Origin: Baffinella frigidus
Taxonomy: Eukaryota > Cryptophyceae > Cryptomonadales > Baffinellaceae
Direction: 5' to 3'
DNA: 20,849 nt
Assembly: GCA_026770585.1 (NCBI GenBank)
Contig: MU647157.1
Coordinates: 69,225 to 90,073 of the forward strand
Both the position numbers and the translations under genes were made by a program. Below the pieces are notes generated by a model that was given only the letters and a program-made list of their open reading frames with translations, made no database searches and was not told where the DNA came from. Position 1 is the stretch's first letter; each line of letters starts with the position of its first letter. This document shows positions 6,201 to 14,455 of this stretch, piece after piece.

Positions 6201-6350
6201 TAGGGTAAAGGACTAAAAATGGGGTAGTTAGGCCTGCGGTATTACCTACGGTAGGCCGTAGGGTTTTTCGTAGGAGCCCCCCTAGGCCCCTACGGCCTAC
6301 CGTAGTCAATTCCGTAGGCCTGACTACCCCATTTTTGGTCCGTTAGCCTA
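6201..6350. mobile_element. N-family hairpin N2
   Basis: Terminal GGACTAAAAATGGGGTAG and its complement near 6330, ending CCGTTAGCCTA. Arms CTACGGTAGGCCGTAGGG/CCCCTACGGCCTACCGTAG, with CCTAGG near the centre. Sister copy at 19996-20135; the loops differ in orientation (GGGTTTTTCGTAGGAG here, GCTCTTTCGAAAAACCC there). Confidence 0.8.
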
Positions 6351-6376
6351 TGAACCTGAGCTGGGAACGCGCCCTT

Positions 6377-6527
6377 CCACGCAGGGCCCTTCGGGGGGGT
6401 ATTCCAGGGTCGCCCTTTGAGCCATTCGGTCGCCCTTGGAGCCGTTTTCTCCACAAAATTGACTTCTGAATCCAATTTTCTCTTGAAAAATTGACTTTTG
6501 AATACCTCCCCCTCCAGCCCTGCGTGG
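6377..6527. mobile_element. Family C MITE-like element, copy 2
   Basis: Cleanest copy: ends CCACGCAGGGC/GCCCTGCGTGG, subterminal GGGGTATTCCA / TTGAATACCTCCCC, and AAAATTGACTTCTGAAT and AAAATTGACTTTTGAAT boxes internally. Between 6350 and 6377 nothing is seen. Confidence 0.8.
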
Positions 6528-7029
6528 GCGAGACCTGGCCGGCATGCGAGGGGCGAGGGTTCAGGAGGGTTCAGGAGGAGGACCCATACAAATAGTGAAG
6601 GGCCCGCCTCAGGACTGGGAGGTTGGGCCTCATGACCTGTCACGTGCTCTCATCACGGGAGGGGCAAGACACCACCAAGACTCCGAGTGGGGTTAACGAG
6701 TTCGTTTGAAAAGGTCAATCTGTATGGAGAAGTGACCTGCGCGCAATGCCCGGTCCATCTACTTTCGTGGTACTGGTTAAGAATTGCTCGGTACCCGGAC
6801 AAGAGCGCACCCCAAGGCAAATTTGGCAACTTAAGATTATTTTGCCCACAGGGCGATCAGAATCTGATCGCCCGTGATGAATGGATTCTGGTACTAAATG
6901 GCCTTACAAGTATTATAGTGGTACAAACGTGTCAACTTTTGCGACAAAGGGTTATTCAGCATTTGACCCCGGTAGGCTCCTGTCCGGTGAGGCGTTTTAT
7001 TAAGACGCCTCCATGCCTGGCCATGCGGA
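6528..7029. other. Region without a supported gene; one 23-bp palindrome
   Basis: 6851-6873 is a perfect odd palindrome (eleven pairs around an A, GATCAGAATCTGATC in the middle), the same design as the L-family centres, and GATTCTGGTACTAAA follows it at 6891. 6671-6694 (ACCACCAAGACTCCGAGTGGGG) resembles an L-family left end, but no right end is found. AGGCGTTTTATTAAGACGCCT at 6990-7010 is another small hairpin. A 156-codon open frame (6687-7157) runs through these and into L2, so it is not called. Confidence 0.5.
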
Positions 7030-7167
7030 CCACCAGCACTCAGAGTGGGAACAAATCGTCTTTTTCACACCCCTTGATGAGTACTGGAGGTCGCCGGATT
7101 CCGGCGACCTGTGGTACGAATCAGGGGTCTCGACAACGAGGATTTGTCCCGCTCTGAGGGCTGGTGG
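7030..7167. mobile_element. L-family hairpin L2
   Basis: Left end CCACCAGCACTCAGAG and right end CTCTGAGGGCTGGTGG, then GTGGGAACAAATCGTC paired with GAGGATTTGTCCCGC. The centre 7088-7110 is a perfect 23-bp odd palindrome (AGGTCGCCGGA, T, complement). A GTGGTACGAATC motif lies beside the centre. Closest relative is L4 at 17310-17445. Confidence 0.85.
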
Positions 7168-7233
7168 GAGGGGCGAGGGTTGACGAGACGGAGGGACCAC
7201 GGGAGGAGCAGCACAGGTGGGAGGATGAACAAT

Positions 7234-7567
7234 CTATGTCTGTGCCGGGGCTGTGAGCTGTACCTGGAGGAGGGGGGGTCAGGGGCGATGGGGTGAGCGA
7301 GGAGGGGGGGGGGCAGAAGGACGGAGGGAAGGTGAGAAGTTTCCGCTCAACCCACACAAGAAACTCGGCTGCAAGATCGCTCACAGTCACATCGAGCACT
7401 GCCACACCCTCGTGAGGCAATCCGCGTGCGAAGCTCCGCTAGTTTGCGGACCGCCAGGCCGATCTGTACCCTCAAACCACACTTCCTCACCTCACAGCCA
7501 CCGCCGCAGCCAGCATCACCGCCCCGACAGCCAAGCACAGCGCCCCAGCACGCGCCCACGTCCGCAT
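7234..7567 (-). CDS. Possible small secreted protein gene (three short exons)
   Basis: Proposed model. Exon 1 (7496-7567) starts MRTWARAGALC and encodes 24 residues: a basic N-terminus and a hydrophobic run ending AAAVA, the layout of a secretory signal peptide. It is followed by GTGAGGTGAGG (donor). A 57-bp intron ends AAACTAG. Exon 2 (7352-7438) reads RSFARGLPHEGVAVLDVTV then SDLAAEFLVW in the same phase. A second intron from GTTGAG to the pyrimidine-rich CCCCTCCTCCAG at 7264 would give exon 3 (7234-7263, VQLTAPAQT and stop), about 62 residues in total. The first junction is more convincing than the second: without the second intron the frame continues into the L2 hairpin at 7030-7167. No protein family recognised. 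Confidence 0.35.
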
Positions 7568-7677
7568 GCCCCCCCCCCTCTGTCTGCCGGACGCATCCGA
7601 AGGATCATCCTCGCGTCTCTGCATCGGAGGTGTCTGCGGGCCAGACTTTGAAATCCGCCCACGTCACCAATTTTTTT

Positions 7678-7899
7678 GTCAAGCGACTGTTTTTTTTGGT
7701 ACCGACAAAATCTGGAGCGCCCCAGTAAAGGACCTAAAACTGGAGCGCTCCAGTCCCTAATCCTCATCGGGCGTTTGAGTTAGACCAAAGAGGTACATCC
7801 TTTAGGTCCTTTAGGTTTTAATTTCTCCCGACATATGCCAACGAGACGGGACTGGAGCGCTCCAGATTTTCTCGGTACCAAAAAAAACAGTCGCTTGAC
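7678..7899. mobile_element. Hairpin P carrying a reversed R-repeat tail
   Basis: Ends GTCAAGCGACTG / CAGTCGCTTGAC, arms about 40 bp through TTTGGTACCGACAAAATCTGG and its near complement. The perfect palindrome CTGGAGCGCTCCAG occurs twice (about 7740-7753 and 7852-7865). The loop (7797-7846) contains the R-repeat tail in reverse orientation (CCTTTAGGTCCTTTAGG), so either R inserted into P or P formed around it. Confidence 0.75.
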
Positions 7900-7996
7900 T
7901 TCACCTCACCCCCCCACACAATCCCTCTCACCTTGTGGGGTATTCGTGATTGAAGCTCTTAAACTTCAACCATGGGATACCATGAGCCTCATAACG

Positions 7997-8211
7997 GCTG
8001 ACTTGGGCTCGGTGTGTGTGCGGGCGCGCTCCTACTTGGAAGCAATCAAACACCCCAACAGAGTCACCCTTTATCCCCTCCTCACGAGCCTCTGCACTGG
8101 AGAGCTAAACGCGATCCGAAAGCAAAAATGCTTTCTCTGCAGTCCTTTCTACGGAAGGGCGTGTCGTTGGGCTATGTTGGGAGAAATTAAAACCTAAAGG
8201 ACCTAAAGGAG
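7997..8211 (+). mobile_element. SINE-like repeat R, full-length copy
   Basis: About 215 bp from GCTGACTTGGGCTCGG to a tail AACCTAAAGGACCTAAAGG. Landmarks in order: ACGAGCCTCTGCACTGGAG, GCGATCCGAAAGC followed by ATGCTTTCTCTGCAG (a small stem), TTTCTACGGAAGGGCG, TATGTTGGGAG. The other long copy is at 11531-11746. Variable 5' truncation and a short tandem tail suggest retroposition, but no tRNA-type promoter boxes are recognised. Confidence 0.7.
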
Positions 8212-8420
8212 GAATCTCAAAAGGAAGGGGGGGAGAGAAAGAGAACGAGGAGGGGAGGAAGGAAAGGAAGAAGACCCTCACGGAGAGGGCTACATGACGA
8301 CTAGCTTAAAAAGAGGACAGTGTGGAGACACTCAAACGTAGGCGCCAAACGGGGATGGGGAGTGATGGGAACCTTATTGAAAGGCGGGGGACTATTGATA
8401 CACTCGTTGCTTTATACTTG

Positions 8421-8471
<51 letters not shown>

Positions 8472-8549
8472 CTTTATGACATTTGGCTGAACTTAACCTG
8501 GCTAACTCCCACTGACACACCAAGGCCACGCACAATACCTCACTGTACA
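8212..8549. other. Purine-rich and (GTT)n simple sequence, no gene
   Basis: 8219-8273 is purine-rich (GGGGGGAGAGAAAGAG and similar). 8420-8470 is an uninterrupted (GTT)17 microsatellite. The poly-Cys and poly-Asn ORFs across it are artefacts. Confidence 0.9.
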
Positions 8550-9161
8550 TTGGGGGAGCCGCGATCCTTCTGCAACGGGGGGCCTGATGTGATCCGAAAG
8601 GAAGCACGGCTTTTCTGCAGGATACGTTCCGGTGTCCGCCTATGTTGGGAGTTAAAAGAACCTAAAGGACCTAAAGGGTGAAGGACATTTAACCTTGGTT
8701 TCCCCCCATTTCATACCTTGTTTTCCTCTCATTTCATGGCCTTTCTACAGAACCAGTTCCGGTGTCCGCCTATGTTGGGAGCTCGAAGAACCTCAAGGAC
8801 CTAAAGGGGCCATTGGGATTTAAAACCTAAAGGACCTAAAGGAAAAGGACTAAAGGACTAAAGGCAGAGCTAAACGCCTCACCCACCCCAAGAGAACCAC
8901 CCTGTATCCCCTCTTCACGAGCCTCTGCACTGGAGAGCTAAACGCGATCCGAAAGCAAAAATGCTCTCTCTGCAGTCCTTTCTACGGAAGGGCGTCTCGT
9001 TGGCATATGTCGGGAGAAATTAAAACCTGAAGGACCTAAATGCGATCCTCTGCACCGGGGGGCTTGATGTGATCTGAAAGGAAGCATGGCCTTTCTGCAG
9101 AACCAGTTCCAGTGTCCGCCTATGTTGGGAGTTCGAAGAACCTAACGGATCTGAAGGGCCC
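8550..9161 (+). mobile_element. Cluster of four partial R repeats
   Basis: Copies at about 8550-8678, 8739-8866, 8874-9041 and 9042-9161. Two subtypes alternate: one with GAAGCACGGCTTTTCTGCAG and CCGGTGTCCGCCTATGTTGG, the other like 7997-8211. Each ends in ACCTAAAGGACCTAAAGG or a diverged form; the second copy's tail has expanded (GGACTAAAGGACTAAAGG). Lengths differ by 5' truncation. Between copies 1 and 2 there is an unrelated 60 bp with two CCCATTTCAT motifs. Confidence 0.75.
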
Positions 9162-9165
9162 TGAC

Positions 9166-9334
9166 CACCAACCCTCACGGGAGGACCAAATCCATTGATC
9201 TCGACCTGTTCCCAAAAGTTGATGATGTACCAAGATGTTGTCAACTTAAAATCAGATACCCCAGATCTGGGGTGTCTGCAAGGTGAATTTGAGGTCTGAA
9301 GATCGACGATTTGATCTTTTCGTGAGGGTTGGTG
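9166..9334. mobile_element. L-family hairpin L3
   Basis: Ends CACCAACCCTCACG / CGTGAGGGTTGGTG (perfect 14), then GACCAAATC paired with GATTTGATC. The centre at 9253-9278 is a near-perfect 26-bp palindrome around CCCCAGATCTGGGG, here with GATC rather than GAATC in the middle. GATGTACCAAGATG lies in the left arm. Confidence 0.8.
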
Positions 9335-9580
9335 AGACGTCTCGTCGCACCTCGCCTGCTGCCTCGTCGCTAACATTTTATCACATCCACTTTTCCACTC
9401 ATGCAAGTCGGAATTCAGGGGGGGGGGGGCATAAAATTCCTGCTGCCAATGTATCGCCTTTCTCATCCCTGCGCCCCCCGACCCCAAGAGCAGGTAAGTT
9501 TTGAGTTTTGAGTCGGAACGCTCTCACTCCTGGGAGCCTACATTATGTCCTTTCATGTGTATAGTGTATAGTGTATAGTG
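9335..9580. other. No supported gene
   Basis: An 11-base G run at about 9418-9429 and a short (GTATAGT)n tract at 9559-9580. Nothing else recognised. Confidence 0.5.
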
Positions 9581-9720
9581 TGGCCGACGAGGACCTAAAG
9601 GACGAGAACCAATCAGCCAGTCTCACAAGCGCCATTTTTCCTGCTGGTGTGTGGGCCTGCTCTTCAGTTTTTCAACAAAACACTGGCCCAGACTGCCAGT
9701 TTCAGCCTATTGGTTTTTCA
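9581..9720 (+). repeat. Dispersed repeat T, copy 1
   Basis: TGGCCGACGA, GAACCAATCAGCCAGTCTCA and AAAACACTGGCCCAGACTG are shared with 11413-11495 (GAACCAAGCAGCCAGTCTCA, AAAACTGGCCCAAACTG) and, for the last part, 11763-11830. Function unknown. Confidence 0.6.
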
Positions 9721-9731
9721 AGCTGATGCTT

Positions 9732-9880
9732 CCACGCAGGGCTGGAGGGGGGGGTATTCAAAAGTCATATTTGATGGGAAAACTTTCTCAAAAGTCATTT
9801 TTAGCACAAAAACGGCTCCAAGAACCAGCAAACGGCTCCAAGAACGAGCATGGAATACCCCACCCAAGGGCCTGGAGTGG
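9732..9880. mobile_element. Family C MITE-like element, copy 3 (reverse orientation)
   Basis: CCACGCAGGGCTGGAGGGGG at the left and TGGAATACCCCACCC...CCTGGAGTGG at the right; internal CAAAAGTCATTTTTAGC and a duplicated AACGGCTCCAAGAACVAGCA block. Reverse of copies 1 and 2. Confidence 0.75.
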
Positions 9881-9906
9881 AATAACTGATTGGTAGCCTT
9901 CGCTGG

Positions 9907-10094
9907 TAGAGCTATTCCGGTAGGACTTGTCGCGTTTTCGATTTCGAGACTTCGAGACTTCGAGACTTCATTTGTACCATGAGATTTGAAACGGTGTGTT
10001 TTAAAACGTTTTACGCCCTTTAAAACCTTTTTGAAGTCTGAAATTTTGAAATCTCGAAGTCGAAAACGCGACAAGTCCTACCGGAATAGCTCTA
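9907..10094. mobile_element. K-family hairpin K4
   Basis: Ends TAGAGCTATTCCGG / CCGGAATAGCTCTA (perfect), arms through TAGGACTTGTCGCGTTTTCG. The left arm has a threefold GAGACTTC repeat and then TTCATTTGTACCATGAG. The arms share no sequence with K1-K3, but the TAGAGC ends and the TTTGTACCA position are the same. Both outer flanks are GTAGAGC, so it does not have GT...AG ends. Confidence 0.8.
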
Positions 10095-10154
10095 CTCGTC
10101 GGCCGCACTAGCACTGGTGTAGCTGAACAAGCCCTGCAATTATCCGCCATCGCG

Positions 10155-11355
10155 GGAGGGTTTGAGGTTGAAGTATCACAGGTTTAAGGTTGAGGGTTGA
10201 GGGTTCAGGATTTGGGGTTAAAGGATTAGGATTTGCGTTTTACGGTTTACAGTTTACGGTTCGGGTTCAGGGTTTAGGGTTTAAAGTTTGGGGTTCAGGG
10301 TTTAAGGTTTAGGATTTAGGGATAAAGGTTTAAGGTTTAGAGTTTAGGGGTTACGGGTTACGGGTTAGGGGTAGAGGTCAGAGGTCAGGGATGACGGTTT
10401 AAAGGTTAGGGGTTAGGGTTTAGGGATGAGGGCTTTGGGTTCAGGGTTCAGGGTTCAGGAATTACCGTTTAGGGTTCAGGGTTCAGGATTGAGGGTTGAG
10501 AGTTTAGGGTTTAGGTTTTGGGGATTATTTTTTTAGGGATGAGGGTTCAGGGTTTAGGGTTAATGATGGAGGGTCATGGGTCGAAGGGTTAGGGTTGAGG
10601 ATCGAGGCTTCATTTTGAACCTTTAGGTTTTAAATGTTCAGGGTTCAGGTTTCAGGGTTTAGGGTTTTGGGTTTCGGGTTTAGGGTTCAGGATTTAGGTT
10701 TTAGGGTTCAGGGTTTAGGGTTTAGGGTTTAGGGTTTGGGGTTTGGGGTCTGGGGTTTGGGGTTTGGGGTCATGGGTTCACGGTTCAGGTTTGGGCTGAG
10801 GGTTGAGGTTTTAGAGTTTAGGGTTTAGGGTTTGGGTTGAGGATGGGTTTAGTGTTCAGTGTTCAGGGTTTTGGGTTTAGAGTTTGGGTCTGGGGTTCAG
10901 GGTTTATGTTTTAGGGTTTAGGGTTTAGGGTTGAGGGTTGAGGGTTGAGGGTTGAGGGTTCAGGGTTGAGGGTTCAGGGTTGAGGGTTCAGGGTTCAGGG
11001 TTCAGGGTTCAGGGTTCAGGGTTCAGGGTTGAGGGTTGAGGGTTCAGGGTTCAGGGTTCAGGGGTTAGGGTTGATGATGGAGGGTCCAGGGTTCAGGTTT
11101 TAGGATTTAGTGTTTACTATTTAGGGTTCCGTCAGGGTTTAGGGGTTAGTGGTTTGAGTTTATGTTTTATGTTTTAGGTTTCAGGGTTGAAGGTTGAGGG
11201 TTCAGGGTTGAGTGTTCAGTGTTTAGGGTTTTTGGTTTAGGGTTCAGGGTATAGGGTTTGGGGTTCAGGGTTCATGGTTTATGGTGTTGGGTTCAATGCT
11301 GAGGGTTTAAGGTATATGTTTTGGGTGTAGGGTTCAGAGTTCAGGGTTTAGCGTT
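10155..11355 (+). repeat. 1.2-kb decayed interstitial telomere array
   Basis: Heptamers TTTAGGG, TTCAGGG, TTGAGGG and TTTGGGG in changing blocks, with runs of pure GGGTTCA (10983-11030) and GGGTTGA (10930-10965). G-rich strand throughout on +. Spacers are few. Block-wise variant runs suggest local unequal exchange after capture. No coding signal. Confidence 0.95.
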
Positions 11356-11412
11356 AGCACCTCCTCTGTGTGTACGAATCCCTTTTTCTCCTTGCGTACG
11401 GTTGCCTTCTAC

Positions 11413-11530
11413 TGTGGCCGACGAGAACCAAGCAGCCAGTCTCATCAGTTCCAGTTTGTTCGATTTTCACAAAAAACTGGCCCAAACTGATGGTGTGGTC
11501 GACGATCGGCGATCGTCGGCCACACCATCT
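11413..11530. repeat. Repeat T copy 2 with a 37-bp near-perfect palindrome
   Basis: 11491-11527 reads TGGTGTGGTCGACGATCG, a central base, then its complement with one mismatched pair. TCGGCCACACCA recurs at about 11867-11878 and, reversed, GTGGCCGACGA at 11414 and 9580, so the palindrome may be the junction of two T-repeat ends. Confidence 0.7.
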
Positions 11531-11746
11531 AATGCTGACTTGGGTTCGGTGTGTGTACGAGCCTGTCCCTTCTTGGTCTAACTCAAACACCCCAAGAGAA
11601 CCACCCACTATCCCCTCTTCACGAGCCTCTGCACTGGAGATCGAAATGCGATCCGAAAGCAAAAATGCTTTCTCTGCAGTCCTTTCTACGGAAGGGCGTG
11701 TCGTTGGGCCATGTTGGGAGAAATTAAAACCTCACGGACCTAAAGG
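11531..11746 (+). mobile_element. SINE-like repeat R, full-length copy 2
   Basis: Aligns with 7997-8211 over its whole length, from GCTGACTTGGGTTCGG to CCTCACGGACCTAAAGG. It starts immediately next to the palindrome of repeat T. A third T fragment follows at 11763-11830 with a small hairpin AAACTGGC/GCCAGTTT. Confidence 0.75.
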
Positions 11747-12038
11747 CGGCTGTGTGACCCAAGCTGCCAAACTGGCCCAAACCGCCAGTTTATTGGGGTG
11801 AAAAACTGATTTGTAGCCTTCGCGTGTGCTTCAAAACTGATTGATAACCTTCGTTGGTGATTGTCGGCCACACCATTGCCGTCTATCTGCGGCTGTGTCA
11901 CGGCAACCGTTTGCCAGAGGGTGCAGGAGATCTGAAAAGTGTGTTTATCGGGGATCGAAAACAACATGGCCACCATCCATGTATCCCCACTACCAGGTCT
12001 CTAATTTAATGTGCATCCTTTTTGAAATGTAAACACTT

Positions 12039-12144
12039 GTATCCCTTAAGTGACCAACGGGCGAATAATCGCCCGTGGAAGCCCTAGGCAGGTCCTAGGG
12101 CCCTACGGTAGGGCGTACAAGCCTACTGGTCACTTAAGGGATAC
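12039..12144. mobile_element. Family D MITE-like element, copy 2 (intact)
   Basis: Perfect 18-bp terminal inverted repeats, GTATCCCTTAAGTGACCA and complement. Contains the hairpin ACGGGCGAATAATCGCCCGT and the CCTAGGGCCCTACGGTAGGG block. 106 bp. Target duplication not evident. Confidence 0.85.
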
Positions 12145-12389
12145 CACACATTTGTGACAGGAGATTTTGCAGAATCGTTGACTTTACTACAGACCGTCCT
12201 GCAGATTTCTTGAACTCCTGGATTTCGGAAGCATTTGTCTAAAGCCTGTTCGAATGACTTTTGAGCCGTTTTTTTGAGCCGCCTGATAAAAAAAACGGTC
12301 ATCTCAATTTTTTTAAATGGCCGGAGGTCCCTAGGATTTCCCTTAGGCCAACTTTTTAAAATCAGCGCCAAGACGTCATACTGTGGCAT
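12123..12389 (-). CDS. Hypothetical ORF, unrecognised
   Basis: 88 codons from MPQYDVLALILKSW through a lysine-rich middle (FIRRLKKTAQKSFEQALDKC) to a stop. The last codons fall inside the family D element, so the natural reading would end elsewhere. Codons are AT-richer than in the other candidate exons. It lies between a MITE and a telomere-like array, a poor setting for a gene; it may be a chance frame. Confidence 0.15.
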   Translation of the reverse strand: MPQYDVLALILKSWPKGNPRDLRPFKKIEMTVFFIRRLKKTAQKSFEQALDKCFRNPGVQEICRTVCSKVNDSAKSPVTNVWYPLSDQ

Positions 12390-12394
12390 GATGA

Positions 12395-12480
12395 TGTTTA
12401 GGGTTTAGGTTTTAGGGTCTAGAGTTTAGGGTTTTGGGTTTGGGGTTTAGGGTTTAGGGATCAGGGTTCGGGGTTGAAGG
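12395..12480 (+). repeat. Short interstitial telomere-like array
   Basis: About twelve decayed TTTAGGG/TTTTGGG/TTCGGGG units, G-rich strand on +, the same orientation as the other three arrays. Confidence 0.9.
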
Positions 12481-12792
12481 GTAGGCGTTGTTGCTGTTCA
12501 GGTTCAGGGCACGAGACATAATAGTGAGCCTTGTGGTCGTTAGTCAGTTCTCCCGACGTCTTGCCGGCTTCCCCCCCCTGTCTTTTGGAGTGGTTAAAAG
12601 TTGCTAGGTTATTTTGAAGGGTTTTCTGTTTAGTTTTCAGGTCTGGTGGGCATGATTGCGGTTGAGCGGTGCTTATGGAGCTTATGGAGCTTTAATGAAC
12701 GTCATACATCAGCACGCACGTTCCCATGTCCGCGGACGGGAAAGCGGTGGTGAGCACGTCCGCGGGGGCTGGTCTTGGATTGGTACAGTGGA
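12481..12792. other. No supported gene
   Basis: Small features only: a doubled GCTTATGGA and a TGTCCGCGGAC palindrome at 12727. Confidence 0.5.
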
Positions 12793-12862
12793 CACAGTTG
12801 GTGCTTTGGTGCTTTCATTTACACTCACATCGAAGGCCGCAGCCCACCTCACTCTTGAGGAG
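12793..12862 (+). repeat. Inverted-copy repeat (pairs with 13697-13773)
   Basis: About 70 bp (GTTGGTGCTTTGGTGCTTT ... CCCACCTCACTCTTGAGG) recurs in reverse orientation at 13697-13773. A small GGTGCTTTGGTGCTT minisatellite has expanded beside the second copy (13805-13850). Directly after this copy, 12864-12902 reads ATG GTC AAG CAC GAC then CTCGACGAGCCAGAAG and GCGAG before GTGAGACG, a possible short exon (MVKHDLDEPEGE) with a good donor, too short to call. Confidence 0.6.
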
Positions 12863-12933
12863 TACTGATGGTCAAGCACGACCTCGACGAGCCAGAAGGC
12901 GAGGTGAGACGAGACGTCAAGGTCCTGGCAGTG

Positions 12934-13099
12934 TGAGCCTCGGTCGGACAGGTGACGAGCCTCGGAACGACCTTCGCTACCAGATGTGACCCCGCTTGGG
13001 AGGAGAGAGGCCGCGCCGGCCAAGGCCCACACACAAGCGAGAGAGAACTTACCTTCTTTAGTCAACCACCGAGGCTCGTCACCTGTCCGACCGAGGCTC
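12934..13099. repeat. Hairpin Q with 31-bp perfect arms
   Basis: 12934-12964 and 13069-13099 are exact complements over 31 bases and contain a doubled GAGCCTCGG. Within the loop, 12986-13018 (GACCCCGCTTGGGAGG and on) has its complement at about 13455-13489, outside the hairpin. Confidence 0.85.
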
Positions 13100-13269
13100 T
13101 CAGGCAGCCCGCGACCACCCCTAAGGGTGTGTGTCTGGGGAGGAGTTACGTACACCTTTTCTGAATTCCGAGTCGAGCATCAAAAAGCCTCGAGCATGCA
13201 GTGGTGATCCTCGGGGCATCACGTGCATGTAGATCTACACATTAAATACACTGAGACGTCTGAATGTAT

Positions 13270-13447
13270 TTATCCCTCAAGTGGCGAGTAGGCTCACACG
13301 CCCTTCCCGTAGGGTCCTAGGACGATCCGAAAGCAACAATGCTTTTTATGCAGGTCTTTTCTACGGAAAGGCGTGTCGTTGGGCCAAGTTGGGAGCATTT
13401 AAAACCTAAAGGACCTAAAGGACCAGTTTGACGCCTGGTCACTTAAT
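13270..13447. mobile_element. Family D element interrupted by an R repeat
   Basis: 13270-13322 matches the D element from its CTCAAGTGGCGAGTAGG end to CCTAGG. 13323-13423 is an R repeat (GATCCGAAAGC to CCTAAAGGACCTAAAGGACC). 13424-13447 resumes with GTTTGACGCCTGGTCACTTA, matching the opposite end of D copy 1. R therefore inserted into an existing D element. Confidence 0.65.
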
Positions 13448-13494
13448 GTGAGCCTCGGCGCGGCCTCTCTCCTCCCAAGCGGGGTCTCACTTTC

Positions 13495-13632
13495 ATCTCC
13501 AACAAAGGTAATAATTAGTTGCTTTTGGCGCAACGAAATTTACTACACAAACGCTCTACTATTACTTTTATGAGCAAACCGTGTAGTAATTTTCGTTGCC
13601 GAAAAGCAATTAATTAATACTCGCATGGAGAT
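13495..13632. mobile_element. Family A hairpin, copy A2
   Basis: Reverse-orientation relative of A1: the same ATCTCCA/TGGAGAT ends, the same AGTTGCTTTTGGCGCAACG arms, and a 51-bp core matching A1 at most positions. Shows that whole elements, arms included, do move or are copied. Confidence 0.85.
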
Positions 13633-14196
13633 TAACTTAAGGGATTACGCACCCAACGCATGGGTCGGGTCGGGGAGCTCATCCGTAGATTTCTCCCACC
13701 CCCTCAACAGTGAGGTGGGCGTGGCCTTGGATGTGAGTGTAATACAGAGCATCAAAGCACCAACGCACCAACTTTACTCGGACAATCGGACAGAGCCAGA
13801 CTTTGGTGGTGCTTTGGTACTTCGGTGCTTTGGTGCTTGGTGCTTCGGTGACTAATAGCCTTCTTAAGTTGCGGATCTTAAGTAGTCTCTCGGACCTCGT
13901 AACCTGTACCTTATTAGCTCGTCCCTCACAGACCTTGTCGAACAACGAGGAGCTGGCTCCTTCGTACATGTATTCTGAACCGGGTTGAAAAATCGGACAA
14001 CCACGCAGCGGGCCACAAGGGGGGAAAACGTCAGAATCAAGGAATATCTGGTTACAAAGGATACATACCTTTATTATCCGTAGGAACCCCCCATGTCCGT
14101 AGGATCCTACGGGTTTGCCTTCATGGATACTCGTACCGTAGGGTCGCAGCAAGGGGATCTCAGTTACCTACGAGCTTATTGACACTTATTGACTTT
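13633..14196. other. No supported gene; minisatellite and palindrome
   Basis: Contains the inverted copy at 13697-13773, a GGTGCTTTGGT minisatellite (13805-13850) and CCGTAGGATCCTACGG, a perfect 16-bp palindrome at 14097-14112 beside M-like CCGTAGG motifs. The 157-codon minus-strand frame (13679-14152) crosses all of these and is not called. Confidence 0.5.
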
Positions 14197-14455
14197 ATTC
14201 GAAAGTGAGAATGCACGGTGCAAGAATTGAGGCGAGGTTGGGAAAACATCTGGGGTCTTCCCAATTATGACCCTCTTTCAACTTCCTTTTGGCCCGTCTG
14301 GCAAGACCCCCGCGGGAGCGCCGCCGGAGGCAACACCCCCTTTACTTTTTTGGCCAAAATTGGCTACTTTCCTCAGGCCTGCCCGCGTTTCATTCGAAAG
14401 TGAGAATGCACGGTGCAAGAATTGAGGCGAGGTTGGGAAAACATCTGGGGTCTTC
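14197..14455 (+). repeat. 64-bp exact direct repeat (14197-14260 and 14392-14455)
   Basis: The two copies, ATTCGAAAGTGAGAATGC to CATCTGGGGTCTTC, are identical and 195 bp apart. Each can read MQELRRGWENIWGL from a GTG. The 131-bp spacer is not a hairpin. Identity in such a decayed setting implies recent duplication. Confidence 0.9.

Noticed and set aside
6687-7157. 156-codon plus-strand ORF
   Set aside because: Crosses a 23-bp palindrome and most of hairpin L2, with no recognisable protein features.
8322-8681. Poly-Cys ORF and the opposite poly-Asn ORF
   Set aside because: Artefact of the (GTT)17 microsatellite and R repeat.
13679-14152. 157-codon minus-strand ORF
   Set aside because: Runs across the inverted repeat, minisatellite and M-like palindromes; composition not gene-like.
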